From Chamaea fasciata (lineage: Eukaryota; Chordata; Aves; Passeriformes; Sylviidae), in the NCBI GenBank assembly GCA_029207755.1, contig JARCOQ010000064.1:620001-684000 (forward strand): DNA of 64,000 bases. Reading direction: 5' to 3'. Below the pieces are notes generated by a model, which worked only from the letters and a program-made list of their open reading frames with translations, was not told the DNA's origin and searched no databases. Positions 44,362 through 58,131 of this stretch are shown here, piece after piece (within the stretch, counting starts at the first letter, position 1; the number at the start of each line of letters is the position of its first letter). Position numbers and translations under genes: made by a program.

Positions 44362-45340
44362 TTACAGTTTAAACTCAATATAATATGTTAGTAGGAAAAA
44401 AAATTCAAAGTAGATAATGTTGAGAGTTAGGTTTGTTCCTTCTTTCTCTAAAGAATTTTTTCCCCATAAGTTACCAAAGCAACCAAATGTTAAATACTTC
44501 AAAATACTTAGCTGAAACAAAAACAGAAACAAAATAACAAAAAACCCCCACGCAAGTAAAAAACAAAGCTTAAAGCAGCTAGAAGCTGTCCTTTTTTTTT
44601 TTTTTTTTCCCCCGAGGTTCAAAAAAAAGAGAAAAAAAACCGGCTAAACTGTTGCTAACTGGAAAAGTTTCACTGTAGCCAAAAAAAATCCAGTCCTCAA
44701 AAATCTACTCTGGCCAGTTCAGCCGGAATCCGGAGCCTTCTCTGCCACCCGCAGGAGTTAAGCCAGCCCTGCCCCGCCTTCGGCTTCTTCAGCGCTGCTC
44801 CTCTTGCTGCAGAGTGACCCTGCAGCCCCGCGCTGCCGGGACACCCTGCCATCCCAGCTACCAGCCCGAAACTTTCCACTCTTTCAGCTTGCTGCTCTAA
44901 AAATCCTGCAAGAACACCAAAACCAAACTGCCCTAAGTTTTGTAAAACAAAGCCCTCAAAGTCCTTAATACAGTTTTTCTTTTGCTATTAATACTGTAGT
45001 TATTTGAAGGGGGTTTGTTTGTTTACTTTGTAATACATACTAATAAAAAACTGCTATTCCTATTTCCCAAATCTTTGCCTAAAAACCTCTAATTGTAAAT
45101 TTATAATTAAAAAAAAAAAAAAAGTTTACGCTCTCCATTCCAAAAAAACCTCCAACTTTTACCTAGCAAATACCTGTCTTCCCAAACCAAAACAAGTTGC
45201 CATGCTCATCCATAAGGATAAAGTGGCTAATCCAGCCTTTGCCAACTCAGCTGAGTGGAAGGGGGAAGAGGAGGAGAGGATCAGCAGTGACCCAAAAAGA
45301 GAAATTAAAGAAGAATTGGTCATTTTGGATCGAGCAGCCT
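44362..45340. other. A-rich sequence beside ERV remnant, no gene recognised
   Basis: It contains T18-20 near 44591, an A15 run near 45109 and a CG-richer patch at 44700-44880. The plus strand stays G-poor for parts of this stretch, so it may be more of the same ERV (env or LTR). I could not recognise specific motifs. Confidence 0.4.
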
Positions 45341-45920
45341 TTTGGAGATCTTAGCTGCCCAAGGGTTTGCCTGCACTGACCTGGCTTTGAAGTGAAAGCC
45401 TGACTTTGGTTGAAGACAATTATCAGCTGAGAGAAGGGAGGCCGTGCCAGCTTCTGCGGCAGGCCCCGTGCCCTTCCCGCTGCGGCTGCGTCGGCAGCCC
45501 TGGGGGCTCCTTCTGCCGCCCTGAGCCCGCAGAGCAGGGCAGCGGTTGCCGATGGCTCGAGCCATCAAATCATTCAAGGTCCTGTTGGGCTCTCTTAGAC
45601 ACTTGGGCCGAGGGATTCCTTCCAACCTTGGCCACTTTGGGTGGAGCGGGGGCAGGGCCGGGGCAGGTGGCAGGGTGTGCATGGGCCCTTTGTGACACGG
45701 TGCAGCAGCGTGGTCACCGTGGCAGGGAACAGCACAGGGTGTCCGAGGAGCCTTTGTGACACGCGGTGACATAGGTGCTGGCAACAACGCAGCCACGCCA
45801 CAGTGCTCGGAGCACGCCACGGGACAGGACGCGCCAGAGAGGTGCTGTGAGGAGTTCCCACACAGCCCGCTCGTTTGTGCCCGACCCGGAGCCTTTCCGA
45901 AGCGCTGCTCCTGCAGCTGA
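45341..45920. other. 5' flank of MROH gene
   Basis: GC-rich sequence with two CCTTTGTGACACG words ~65 bp apart (about 45688 and 45751), suggesting further short tandem repetition. The minus strand carries a 310-codon frame (45320-46252) without recognisable domain, antisense to the repeats. I do not call it a gene. Confidence 0.45.
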
Positions 45921-46223
45921 CCTCGCGGCCAGACTGCGGGACTTGGTGACTCGGAGCTTTCCCAAGGCATCTCCCAACCCTGCGGTCGGTGCCCTCGCGG
46001 CCAGACCACAGGATCTGGTGACCTGAAGCACCACGAGGAGTCTCCTGTCGTTGTGGCAGGAGCCCTCAAGACCAGTGTGCAGGACTTGCTGTCCTGCAGC
46101 CTTCCTGAGGCTTCTTTGCCGCAGGTGCCTTCAAGGCACAACTGCACGACTTGTTGCCTCAGGGTTTTCCCTAGTTTCCTCAGCGACATCTGTCTGAAGG
46201 TGCCCTCGAGGCCAGACGCTGAC
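45921..46223 (+). repeat. ~66-75-bp tandem repeat resembling MROH exon 1
   Basis: Units begin CCTCGCGGCCAGACTGCGGG (45921), CCTCGCGGCCAGACCACAGG (~45993), CCTCAAGACCAGTGTGCAGG (~46063) and CTTCAAGGCACAACTGCACG (~46129). A fifth, beginning CCTCGAGGCCAGACGCTGAC (~46204), contains the gene's ATG. The first two units read LAARLRDLVT and LAARPQDLVT, close to the MAGRFRDLFT start of the gene, so the repeats look like duplicated exon-1 material. Stops interrupt the chain. Confidence 0.7.
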
Positions 46224-49200
46224 ATGGCGGGCAGATTTCGTGACCTCTTCACAGTTTGCTGGGGGAGAAGAAATACAAGCCCTGGAGATGCTCCAGCACA
46301 ACCCCCTCAAGAGCTGGAGCAGTTCCAGCCACAGCAGGATGGTGAGTGGCAGAGCCGGGCCACAAGGCCGATGGCTGCGGACAGCTTGGCCCCATCCCAT
46401 CCCATCCCCGTTCCCATTCCGCCCACTGACAGGATGGAAGAGGGGCCGAGGCTGCCCCTGCAGCAGCTGTGCTCCATCCCCTGGGGCATCCCGGGGCTGT
46501 CCCTGCCTGGGGAGAGCAGGGCTGGCTTCTCTGGCCTCTCCTGCAAGCCCTCAGCTCTGGCTACGCTCGCTCTTTGCCAGATGCAACCATGGAGCAGACA
46601 CAGGAGAAGAAGCCCACCCGTGGCCACTTCCGCAGATCACTGAAGGTACGTGCAGCCATCCCCGCCTGGGCTGGGCCTGCTGTCACTGCTCGGCCGAGCT
46701 CCGCGCTTGGAGCACTCCATGGAACGCGTCTCTCTTCCCTGTCCTTTGCTCTCCTGCAGATGTTCCAGAGGCTCGTGCCCATTCGGCGTAGGACGACCAG
46801 AAGCGGTGCAACAGCTGAGCCTGACCGCAGGCTGACTGAGCTCCAGGCAGAGCCCAATGTCAGCCCAGATTTGGCTCAGCGCTTGGATGCTGCAATCAAT
46901 GACGCAGCAAATACGGACATGGCAGTGACTGAGTGCGTGGCCTTCAGAAACACCAACACAAAAGAGACCCTGAGTCTTGGAGGCCAGGAGAGTGTGGTGG
47001 GAGGGGAAGCACTTCCTGGGGAAAGCTGCTCCCTTGGACAGCGCTCCAGGTCTTCCCCATGCCTCCTCCAGGTGCCAGCCATGGTGAAGGACCTTCACCA
47101 GAGACTGGCGGCCTGTGTCACTTTGGATGCCAGGATGCGCTTGGACTTTCTGAAGCTGGCCGAAGAGCAACCTGCTGACGTTGTGCTGACCCTCCTGCGC
47201 TGTGCCCCAACGTGTGACAGGTATGGGGCCCACTTGCCTTGAGAGCTCAGGGCTCAGCAGCCTTTAGGGCCCATTGCCCTGCAGAGCCTGTCCAATGGGC
47301 TCTGCCAGACAGGCGGAGCGGTCCAGGACCCTTGGGCCCCTCTGTTCCACCAGCCTGCTGCCATGCTCCCTCCCTGCCCCTCAGGGCACCAGGGCTCTGT
47401 CACCTGGGCCTCCACAGCTGCACAGGGCATGCTACTGTGACTGAGACGGCCCTGACACAGAGCTCCAATCCCACAGAGCTGCTGCAAGCATGTGGAGAGC
47501 CATAGGCTCGTCGGCTGTGACAGCGGAGAAGGTGCTGCCAGCACTCATCTGCGTGATGGAGGATTGGCCTGTGCATACAACGACCACCTCCGATGGCGAC
47601 GACGAGGACGTTTTTGCCCTGGCGGTGAGCTTCTGGAACCGGCCTCTGCTCGCTCCCCGGTCGCCTCTCCATCAGCTCTCCGTCCTCTCCCTGCCTCAGG
47701 CACTGGCTTAGGGCAGGCTCAGGGGGCTCCAGGCCCGTCGCTCCCCCTGCGTCTCCCCTCGGGCCCTGCCACACGGACATCTTAGCACTGAGCTCTGTCT
47801 CGGGCTGCTTCTTTTGCAGGCAACTCTGGGGCTGTGGCTGACTGTCCAGGTGCCCAAATGCCACAGGGCAGTGCTCCTTCATTCAGCCCGTCTGTTTGTT
47901 GCTCTCCTCTTCCACATTGTCATCACCACACAAGAGATGCCAGTGGAAGTTGCTAACTTCTGGAGAGCGTGCCAGGAGGAACACGGCCTTCCCAGCAACC
48001 CCAACAGGTGCCAGTCCTCCTGTCTTTTCAATGTCCTTGTGGCCGGCGCCAGCGCTCGCCGTGTGACCTGGGTTTTGCTCTGCACACAGGTTTGCAGTGC
48101 AGGCCATGAAGGCTCTGTTCAGCCAAATGTGGTGGAACACTGAGATGATGGCTATGGAGCGTAAGCGTGGCTGGGACACGCTGCTCTGTGCTGACACCCA
48201 GCACTATGCCGTGGGTCTGCTGGCCAGGTGAGAACCCCTTCTCTCCCACATTTGTCCCCTGTGCCCCACACAGTCCCTGTGCTCATGGCCTCGAGGGCCT
48301 CGTCACCGAGGGCCGGCCAAGCCGACTGGAAAAGGCTGGCAGAGGAGGGTGCCCAGAAGGGGCCGCCTCCCAAAGCGCCCACATCCCCCTCCAGAGATAC
48401 TGGGGAAAGACCGGACCTGTGAGTTAGACCTCCTGGGAGAAGACTGTCCCCCCCACCTCAGGCTCTTGCTGCCTTTTTCCCCCTGACAGGGAGATGCGCC
48501 GTCACTTGGGCCACAGCTGTTCCCGCATTGGCTTCTACCTACTCCAGCCACTAAGCAGGGAGGAGCCACGCTGGGATCTGCCCTCCCTGGCATTCCTGGT
48601 GGAGGTGAGCCAGCGCTGCCTCGCTCAGCTGCCTCTCAGCCCTCTGCCCTCTTGTAGCTGCAGCTGCCTGGGCCGGTGCCCGAGCCCTGTGCTGCTGCTG
48701 CTGCTGCTGCCTGGGCCCGGCCCTGTGCGCTTCTGGGCTCCTGCTGTTCGGGTCACCTGTCACTGCCCTGTGCCTTTCAGGTCATCAAGTTCCTGGACCT
48801 GAGGGAATGCGCAGGCCGTGTCCTGGAGGAGATGTCAAGGCACCTGCGGGGCACGTGCAGGCAGAGACGTCACCTGGCGCTCAAAGGCCTTGTGCTGCTC
48901 AGCGAGGAGCCCTCGATGGTGAGAAGGGGGCAGCGGCTGAAGCTGCGCTGGGGAAAGCAGCCCCTTGGGCTGGCTGGGCTTCAGGAGCTGAGGCAGCTGC
49001 TCCCAGCTCTCCTGCCTCCTGCTCCAGCTGCTCGAGTGCTTCGGGACAGGCCTTTGGCCTCTGGGCCCAGCAGCGGCAGGGTGGGCTAGCAGAGCCAGGG
49101 CGGTGTTGGCGCTGCAGCTCTTGGTGGCTTCCCAGCACAGCCTTGTGTGTTCCATACAGGCCGGAGGTGTACGCAGCCTGCTTCCAAGCCTCCTGGAGCG

Positions 49201-51216
49201 GCTTGGTGATGCCGACGGAGAGGTGGTCGCCATGTCCCTCTCTGCGCTCACCAATGTGTGCCAGCGGAAAGACTCCGTGATCGGCAGGACCACTGCCCTG
49301 AAGCTAGCCGACCTCCTCCTGTCGCTCTTTGGAAACGTAAGGCTCTGCGTGCCACGGGCATTAGCTGCTGCCCAGAAACTTTGTGCCCTGGGGATTTTTA
49401 GGCTTTTGCCCGGCTGGGCTGGAGAAATTGGTGCTGAGGCCTCTTCCGCTTCCTTTCCTTCAGGACAACAGCCACGTGCAGCTGCTCTCCATTCAGCTTT
49501 TCCAAAAGGTGATGGGCTTGGTAGCGGATGAGGGCAAAGAGCCACTGAACACAGTTGTGAGCCAGAGCCTGCTCCCACTCTACTTGCACTGCCACGAGGT
49601 GAACGAGCGCGTGGCCAAGGTGAGGCGTTGTGTGATGCCGGTGCATCCCTGACAGGGGGCTCGGCTGCCTCCTGCCCGGGCACCTCTCCCGGCTCGCAGC
49701 CTCCTGCTGGCCCTGGCGCAGGGACGCAGGGCCCGTGCCCTGGGCTGGGCTGCGCTGCCAGCTCCCGTCTCTGCTGCTCTCCAGGCCTCTCGGGAAACGC
49801 TGCATTGTGCGGCCGGCTTCCTGAAGAGGAGCGACCTCCAGCACGTGCTGAAGACGGAGAAGCTGTTCAAGTTCGCCGAGTGCGTGGTAAGGACGGCCTC
49901 TGGAGAAGCCCCCTGACGGCGGGGCTCGGTGTGCGGGGCTGGCAGCCGTGGCCCCTGCCCAGCGCCGCACGCAGGGGCTCCGGCCTGCGCCCCACACGCC
50001 GCTCCCTTCCGTGGGGCCGCGCGGGCTCTTCTCCAGGCTCCTGTGCCCCGAGTCGGGCGCCGACGGAGCGCCGGCCCAGCGGGGCCGCGGGGCGGGGCGG
50101 CACCGCGGCTCCCCGGGCAGCACCCGGCCCTCCGCCCCCTCCGGAGCCCGGCGCCCGCTGGCCGGGCCTCGGGGCTGTGCGGGCAGCGCAGGCCGGGGCT
50201 GGGCGCCGGGAGCGCCCGGCCGAGGGGCTGAGCCCGCGCCAACCCTTCCCTCCCTCCTGCCGTTCTCTCCAGCTGGCAGACGACAAGAGCCGAGCGGCCG
50301 AACACCTGCGCCTGGCCCTGCCCTACCTGGAGCACCCACAGGAGCCCCTGCGAGAGGCGGCCATCAAGCTCATCGGTGAGCCACGAGCCCGGGCTCCCTC
50401 CCAGCCCCAGCCCCAGCCCCAGCCCCCGTCCCGGCAGCGGCATCCGCGCCCGGCGCCGTGGAGCCGCGCCTGCCCTCGGGGCTGCTGCCGCCCTCTGCGG
50501 CCGTGCCCTGGGGCGGCAGGATGCGGCAAGGGCCCGGGCCGAGCCCTGCCGGGGCAGGAGGCCGTGTGGCCACAGGGCTGGCAGCGCCGCTGGCAGGGCG
50601 CCGTGCCGCTGGGGCCCTGACAGGCTCTGTGTTCCCAGGGATCGCCGGGGTGCGCCTGAGGAGGCAGAAGGAAGAGCTCCAGGCCCTCAGCGAGGGTGAG
50701 TGAGGGCAGCGGGTTCTCAGCGGGGCTGCCGGGGGGAGCCGCAATGCTCGCGCAGGGGGCTGCAATCCCTGTCCTGCCTGCGGAGGGCCTGGCTCCCTGT
50801 GCGGACAAGGGCTGGCGTGCGCAGAACACGGAGAGATTTCGGGGACGCGGGCGGGGCGATTCGTGTTCAGCACCTTGTGGCGAATCCCGTTGGCCCCCCT
50901 CTCCTCTCTTGTGGTGGCCACGGCAGGAGCTGGCTCGGATGGCCCTTGGCAGGAGGGTCTCCTTGGACTCCCGCACATCCGGGCTCTGACCGGGGCTCTG
51001 TGCCTGTCTCTTCCAGCTCTTCAGGCCCTGAGAGATGACGACAGCCCCTCCCAGATAAGCCTCTTTGTCCAGCTGATGTTCGAGGAGCGAATTGCAGAAC
51101 TGCAGTCATCTGCTAGCTCAGAAGAACCGGTGGCCTTAGAAGACCTTCAGGGGCCACAGAAGATGAGACCGCCTGGAGACGGAGGAGCCGGAGCTCCAGG
51201 CACAGCTGATGATTGA
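46224..51216 (+). CDS. Maestro heat-like repeat (MROH) family protein (14 exons, ~721 aa)
   Basis: Exons: 46224-46341, 46581-46645, 46760-47220, 47477-47624, 47820-48007, 48090-48227, 48490-48604, 48781-48918, 49160-49336, 49464-49619, 49785-49886, 50273-50375, 50639-50695, 51017-51216. All junctions are GT-AG with matching phases. Recognition rests on MROH-typical segments such as DLRECAGRVLEEMSRHL, LLERLGDADGEVVAMSLSAL, HVQLLSIQLFQKVMG and AAEHLRLALPYLEHPQEPL, which form helical HEAT-like repeats over residues ~330-640. The protein ends in an acidic, Gly/Pro-rich tail. A short unspliced intron may remain inside exon 3 (between ~46985 and 47071, before an AG at 47071). HEAT proteins are usually scaffolds. 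No specific function is known for these avian members. The start ATG sits inside the upstream repeat. Confidence 0.82.
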
Positions 51217-51412
51217 CGCAGCTGATGCCTGTGGGAAGCTCCCGTGCTTGTTTGTTATCCATAAATGGAAAGCATTTAGCTTGTTTTAACAACTTCCTAA
51301 AAAAAAACAAGATTCAATTGCAACATTTATTATCTAAAAGCGTTCTGGTCAAAATAAAAATGAAACTCAAAATTATGAACCCTTTTTATGAAAATAGCTG
51401 ATACTTATTAAG

Positions 51413-51418
51413 CAATAA
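51413..51418 (+). terminator. Polyadenylation signal AATAAA, MROH gene
   Basis: GCAATAAACTC about 200 bp after the MROH stop codon. An earlier AAATAAA-like site lies near 51353. Either could serve as the signal. Confidence 0.65.
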
Positions 51419-51419
51419 A

Positions 51420-54400
51420 CTCTTGCTCTCTCCTGTTTTTATTTCCTTAAAAAGAAACATAAACTAAAACAATGTAATCTCATGTGGTCAGGCTCCATAT
51501 ATGTTGTTTTGAGAAAAGGCTTTATAACAGCTTCATTGAAGGCTCTTTAAGAAACTAAATCTTTCTAGTTTAGTAGAGCAACAAGGTGTACATGAGGGCA
51601 TCAAATGAAAAGGAAAATGAGCTGTAACAATAAAGTACTACTGAAAGCCTTAGCACAAACTGCATGACAAGCTAAAAGAAAAAGAATTATTTTGTTCCTT
51701 TTGCTTTAACCAAAGTCCTAACACTTAGGACCTGCAAACCGCTGCCATTTTAGAGCCAATCTGTATTTTAAGTGGATGTAACTAGCCCTAGCAAACGTAG
51801 CTAAAAGTGAAATGTTCTCAAATTGGTCTTAGCATGTGCACTAATCCATCCACACCACATCAGAAGTATCTTGTAGTTGATAATATTTTACATGCTTACA
51901 ATAATTACTGTAATTCAGAACCTTGACACCCATTTTCCTAAGATAAATGAACGTAAGAAAAATTATTCAACCTCCCTTTTCTTCTAAGGGTAAATGCAAA
52001 GCAGTTTGAAGCTCACTGTAGGTTTAAATTTTAATCCAAGGGCTGATGGTCTGCAATATGATTACAGTCTTTCCAATGTCAAAAGTTAACAGAGGAGTGG
52101 AGTCTATTTCAAATGACTGGCTCTAAACATCTCATAATTACATTAGATAAATTACACTTTACACATAATTGCAACAAGTTTTTGCCTTATTAGGCACCGG
52201 TCTGAAATACTTGGCAGTTTCACAGTGAAACACTATTCCTCTTGATGCATTTGGATGAGGTCCTTACCCTTCTACCATCACAGTCAGGGATCTGCCACTG
52301 GCATAAAATTCCAGATGGATAATGCCAGCAATCCTAACTACTTCACAAAACAACAGGTAAGGAGGGAAATAGATTAATATGCTGTTCTTATCCCCTTTCA
52401 ACTGGCAGAAGTTTTGCATGCTTAAAAAAAACAATCTGGTTTTTCCATGACATCATTCGGCTTGAATACTAATGCTTTTCCTTAATGCAACTACATGTAC
52501 ATGGATGTACAACTTCTCTTTACACAGAAGCAACGCCCAACTTTACATGTTTTTCTTTACTCTGTTTCCCCTGATTATAATTCTAAGATCCTTTCTGATT
52601 TTTATGCCATTTCCCTGTCTTAATTCTTCAGTGTTGTTAAATGAAGTGCCCCTCTCCATTCTGTGAAGATAGAGTGATTTACAGCAGCTGAAAATCAGGG
52701 GATTGTCCAGTAATTACGGCTTTTCTCAGTAAAGTAGTAGTATTGGATTCACTAACAGTGTTTGGATTCATTAACAATTAAAGTTTATTTCACTGAACAA
52801 CAAGAACAAAGCTGGGTCAAGCTCCCTTGTTAGGCTTTGACACTTCCTTCAGGAAGACTACAATTCAACCCAGGGTTTCATTTTCTGTTTGGATGCTTGT
52901 AAAATAGAAGGCATCTTGAAAACGATACTTCCATTTGGGGCTCTTACTGTGGACCTTACAGGCACTGTAAATGTGGAGTGGCTTTGTCTTAAACAGCCTA
53001 ATCCTGCCCATTCCACAGAACAGACATTTGGAGTACAACGACGATGGGAGCATGAAAACGCAGCATTAACAACTTCTTCATTGCAAAGAGTAAGCGCAAT
53101 CCAAGTCTTGCTGTTTCCTTGGTAAGACCATAAGAAATGAGGCAGGGAAAGTGAATGTTTTGGGCTTGCAAGCCATTTTCCTTGAGCTGGGACATCTGCT
53201 GATTGCAAGGGGTTTCAGTTTGGAACTGAAGGCATGCTTTTTACACCGCTGCCCTTAGACAGATTCTATCTGACACCCTACTTCAAAATTAAAACAGCAG
53301 GCAAGTGGGTAAATAGGAGCAAAAATTGAAATTTTCAGTACTTGCTCACCCCTTATTTTCAGATATTCTCCAAAATAGGGAGCAGCACCAGTGAAAAGCA
53401 CGTTTGCATCAACAGGGCCTGGATGGACTATCCCAGGTGATACAACCACTAACCCACAGATGACGTGAGAGGTTTCACAGCACAGTGTTTAAAATTCAAG
53501 CAGCAGAAGCCCTTCCACCAGAATTTCACCCTGCTTTGGGAACAGATCTTCTGTCTGTATCATTAATTTCTTTGTTTTCCAACTGAGTTGCCTTGCAGCA
53601 AGTATTGCAGCATCACTAAAGAAACAGAGCTGGAGCACAGAGCAGCTCAGCTGAGTGAACTTACAGCTCAAACCATCAGAACCACCAAGAAAAAAAAAGG
53701 CTGGGCCAGCTTTCTCAGCAGCCTGCTTGTGGCACTCAGACCTGAAATTACTCACTGCAAGTGTTCTCTCTAGGGTCTGACAGGACTTACATATATTGGA
53801 ATATATATAACAAAATGATAATGCAGCTTCAAAGAGTGACTCACAGAAAACCGGTGCTGGAGCACTCAGAATTCATAAGGGACTTTAACCACAGTCACAA
53901 CCCTCAGTTATTTGGTTGGCCTCCTTTATTCCTTTATTCTTGGGCTTTTCTTCCAGCTTTCTATCAACTGTGATATAAAACCATACTAATTAATCCAAAT
54001 AAGCACATGTGCTATGTATTTCTTTCAAGATGGGATAACTACATACTCATCATTCCTGAAAACAAGCCCACAGTAACCAAAACCGGTCAAAGCAACACTG
54101 TTGTTATAAATTATAGCCCACAGCCATGGGTGTTCCTTGATGGAAGAAGAAGAAATATCAACCCAACCTCCTGGTCTGCTATGAGAACATTTGTTATAAA
54201 TCATGTTTTTCCAGTGTTCTATTTCAACTGCATAGATCAGTATCCGATAGAGAGCTCCTTAAGTCACAGACAAACCCACAAAAACTGCTTAAGACCAGCA
54301 TTCCACAAAAACATGACAAAAAAATTCAAAGCAACCTTATAGTAGAGAAAATGCGGATTTAATAGGAGCTTAACATTAAGAATCCCATCCTCAAAATAAT

Positions 54401-57400
54401 GCAAATTGATTTAAAGTGGATTTAGGTTTTTAAATGTTAAGAGCATAAAATTGAAGAATTAATTGAATTTACTGTTGGTTCAACATTGCTAATGTAAATG
54501 ATAGATAACTGTATCGGGTCATTCTTGACTAAATTAAGCGCTATCTACCATTATTACATGACTAAAGGCTTTAAAAAATTCTGTTGTTAAATGCAATCAA
54601 CTTTAAATTAAACTATGTGCATTCAGTCAGTGTCTTAAGCAATGATGAGGCAGAGATGCCTTAAGGTGGTAGTAGAGATTTAGACCTCCACAACTTCTGA
54701 TGTAAAATTTAAATAAGTTAGAATTTGAAAAAGCAAATTAACCTGTACTGCATTTTGCCCACAAAGCTCTTCCTTCCATTTTGATTTACCACTGGTCTCC
54801 ACTCATTAGATCAAAGCTCACAAAGTATTTTTGAGACCAACCAGCACTTTCAGCCCAATTTAAAAGTCACTGAAGGCAATGAAAATTACTTCTGTCGGCT
54901 TCAGTAAGGCCTTCCACAATCTCAGTACTCAGTAGCTACAAGGAGTAGGACTGAGAGGGTCTGACCAACTTTGCTGAGGATATCACTTGGCAATCAAACA
55001 TCATTGGAAAAAATCAGAGATTACTATTTATATTGCTTCAGCACAGCCACTGCTGTTCTGAGATTACCTGCTGCACCATGGAAAAAGCAAAAAAAAGGAT
55101 GTGAAAATACATATACCGACACCTGACTTATACACATCAGTATTCATCAATTAAAAGAGCCTGTGATGACTTCTCCAAACTGTCACTGGGGAATGACAAG
55201 CAACAGTCATTTCAGCCAAACTGGTACTCACATATCCTCTTGGCTGTGGGAATTCTGGGTCACACCCACTTCTTTTACCATTTTTTCCTGCAATGTAACT
55301 GAAAGTGACATTGACATTTGTCCCTTGGAAAAGTTACTGTTATCCTCCTTGTTGTCAGGATTATTCTACTGCCTGATGTTTTGTTTATTTTCTAAGCAAT
55401 TGCCAAGAATACTGTCTGTGCCTGTCATCTGTCTACATGTTGACTGGTATCCACGCATCACACTGGAAGATCAGAATCCTTAAAAGAAACTTTCCTTCTC
55501 AGCTCTTGAAAAGACATTCCCAACACCGCCGGTAGAATCTGAAGATGCCAGCTATTAGGAGACAGAATTGACCACAATTTAGTCAAAGTGCACCATCACA
55601 CCTCCTACTAAGAAGGTTTTAAGAACTCGAAAGTCTGTTCTTGTGGGAAATCTGCAGCGGGAGAAATGTGGCACTCAATATGAGTGATCGGCAAATCTTG
55701 TTTATTGTTAATTCAAACAATGCTTTTAATAATAACACTAATAAGCTCATGCATATTGCAAAAGTTAAGCTCAGGATTGGTGCTCAGACTAAAAGTCAGC
55801 TACGCCTCTTTCTACATTTCTTTGTGGTTACATAGTTTGAGGAAGTTTTTTGTTTTACCGTGCTTCTCCCTCATATCTTTCAGCTACAAGGTCTTGTTAT
55901 CGTATCCCAGCTGTGCTCAAGGACATGCGAAGCTTACCGCCTTGCTGGTTCTCATGAGAGTGCCTGTGTGCTCAGCAAAGCTCTCTCATGTCTACGTGAC
56001 CTTTTGCAGCTAGCCAGGTATCAATCACACTCTCCACATGTTCTATTCCTACTGTACAAGTCCTTGACCACGTAATTCCCATCTCCTGCGCTGGCCACTG
56101 ACAGCTTTTCTACACAAAGTACATTAAGCAATCATCAACTCATTCAAGTTTGACTGCTGAAAAGTGCCATTAAGTATTAGCAAACATTAGACACAATTAG
56201 TTTTGTCTGAGGGCAGGTAATGTTCCTAATCACATTTCCCTCACTCCCACATTTTAGGGATGAAAGTAGATCTTCTGACAGACCTGAGCTTGCTTCCATC
56301 ATAAATCAAACGGGGTAAATTCCTGCAGCAATGGGTTCAGAGATCTCTTCCCTGCTTTGGAGGAAGGAGGAGGCTGGACAAGCATGGATGGGGTTGCTGA
56401 GGATGCAAAGAGACTCTCCACAAACACTGGATGGACATGTCAGACCCCTGAATAGCTCCGCTCCTGTGAAATTCCCAAGCTCAAGGCATGATTCACTAAT
56501 AAATTGTATGGATTATGCAGCATTTGCTTGAGGACAGATGTATCACTGCCTTCTGCAGGAGAAACTGTCAGACCCTCTCTGTGCTCATCAGTTTACAATT
56601 TTCACACCTTCCAGTGGCTGATCTGGAAAACACATCAGCCATTACCACGATGGATATAAACAACTAATATCCAAAATTCTTGTGAGGCAGCCCCTTCAGT
56701 ACAGCTTGATAGCACAGGACATAGGTAGCCTAGGATAAATGCCAAACAGAGCAGAGAATTTCACCCCTGAACTGACATTTAAGAGTACATTTCAATGGCT
56801 TATGCAGTGCAGACTTTCTAAAGTTCTTTCTCCATCATTTTGTTAAGATTACACGTCCAAACTTTCAAAGCACAGCATCCAAAATACAGAAATGCTCTCC
56901 CTAGACCGAATTTCTCCCCAGAGTTAATGTTAGGATCAGATCAGCTGCAAAGCTACTGGTATTCAGATGTAAAACTTTTCAATTGAAGCAGACTATTGTC
57001 TTGGACAAAATCAATTAAGTGCAATAAATTTCATACATAGACCCCAAGGCTGGCAAGTGTCCCCTAATGTCACACTGAAGAAACCTGAGCCAAACAAATA
57101 CCACCCTCCTCAGTCCTTTTCACGTACTCTTTTTGCTCATCAGTTGCACGAGAAAAGAAAATGCCCGTTTTTCCTGCTTGCTGGAGAATAGAGATACACA
57201 TACCTTCAGTTAGACGTGGTTTTGGTAACACAAGTGATCTATAAAGTGTTCCTTTCGGGGTACAACAAAGAAAATAACACCTTCCAACAGTTTCCAACAT
57301 AACCTTAACCAGCTGAGGAGACAATTCAGAGAGAAGAGCATTTAAATTACTGTACACGCTCAAATAGAACATTTTTGTTCCTCAGCACATTGCTAAGGTA

Positions 57401-58080
57401 CAGACTGCTGCACCTTGTGACAACACCATGGAGACGAGCTGCTAAAAAACTGCCCTTTATTTTTTATCTTCTATTAGTAAGGGTGTACGACTTTTCATAT
57501 GCTCCCAGATAGATGCAAGATAACAGAAACCCACTCCATAAAATATTTCAAAACACACTCAAGAAATTTACATTCCAGAAGCTTGGATTCTTGATGCCTA
57601 TTCCTGCTACCTCATGTAAAGACCTTTTAAGGAAAGCACACAGTAAGCAGTATTTCTGATCCTGTTTTGAAGAACTCCACCATTAAAAGGAATTATTTAT
57701 CTGCTTTTTTCTAACACTTCTTAAGAAAGTATCATTTATATTACACACTTGTATTATTTAGACTAAAAAGGACTGATTTCAGCATCAAGACTGTGTAGTG
57801 ATCTCAGTTTCATCTTTCTATTCAATCCCTTTAAACTCACATTAAAAGAATATTTAAATGCATAGACAGAATATTTCAAATGCAAAAAAACCTATGGCAA
57901 ACACATGGATACAAATGTACAACTAAAACTTAGCCTGCCAGGCCTACATGCAATATTTTTCTCTCTCTCTTAGGTTAACTGTGCAATTTAACAAACACAA
58001 AAAATGGCACAAAAATTATGGATATTGAATGTGAATGGTCTTGTAAATTAGGTGACACAGCAAAAAAATCAAAATGAAAA
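51420..58080. other. AT-rich DNA, no gene recognised
   Basis: Over 6 kb of AT-rich, CpG-poor sequence. Frames of 60-116 codons occur (for example 52858-53208 minus, 54007-54342 plus, 55163-55483 plus, 57070-57372 minus), but none shows a domain, splice chain or biased composition that would support a gene. It may be intergenic or a large intron. Confidence 0.5.
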
Positions 58081-58086
58081 TACACT

Positions 58087-58131
58087 AACGGTGGAAAAAA
58101 AACGGTGGAAAAAAAAAAAAAACGGTGGAAA
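58087..58131. repeat. Short tandem repeat AACGGTGGAAAAA x3
   Basis: Three AACGGTGGAA units separated by A-runs of different length. Confidence 0.85.

Noticed and set aside
45320..46252. 310-codon minus-strand frame antisense to the MROH 5' region
   Set aside because: It follows the tandem repeats on the opposite strand and shows no known domain.
57070..57372. 100-codon minus-strand frame in AT-rich DNA
   Set aside because: No recognisable domain, no splice context and chance length for this composition.
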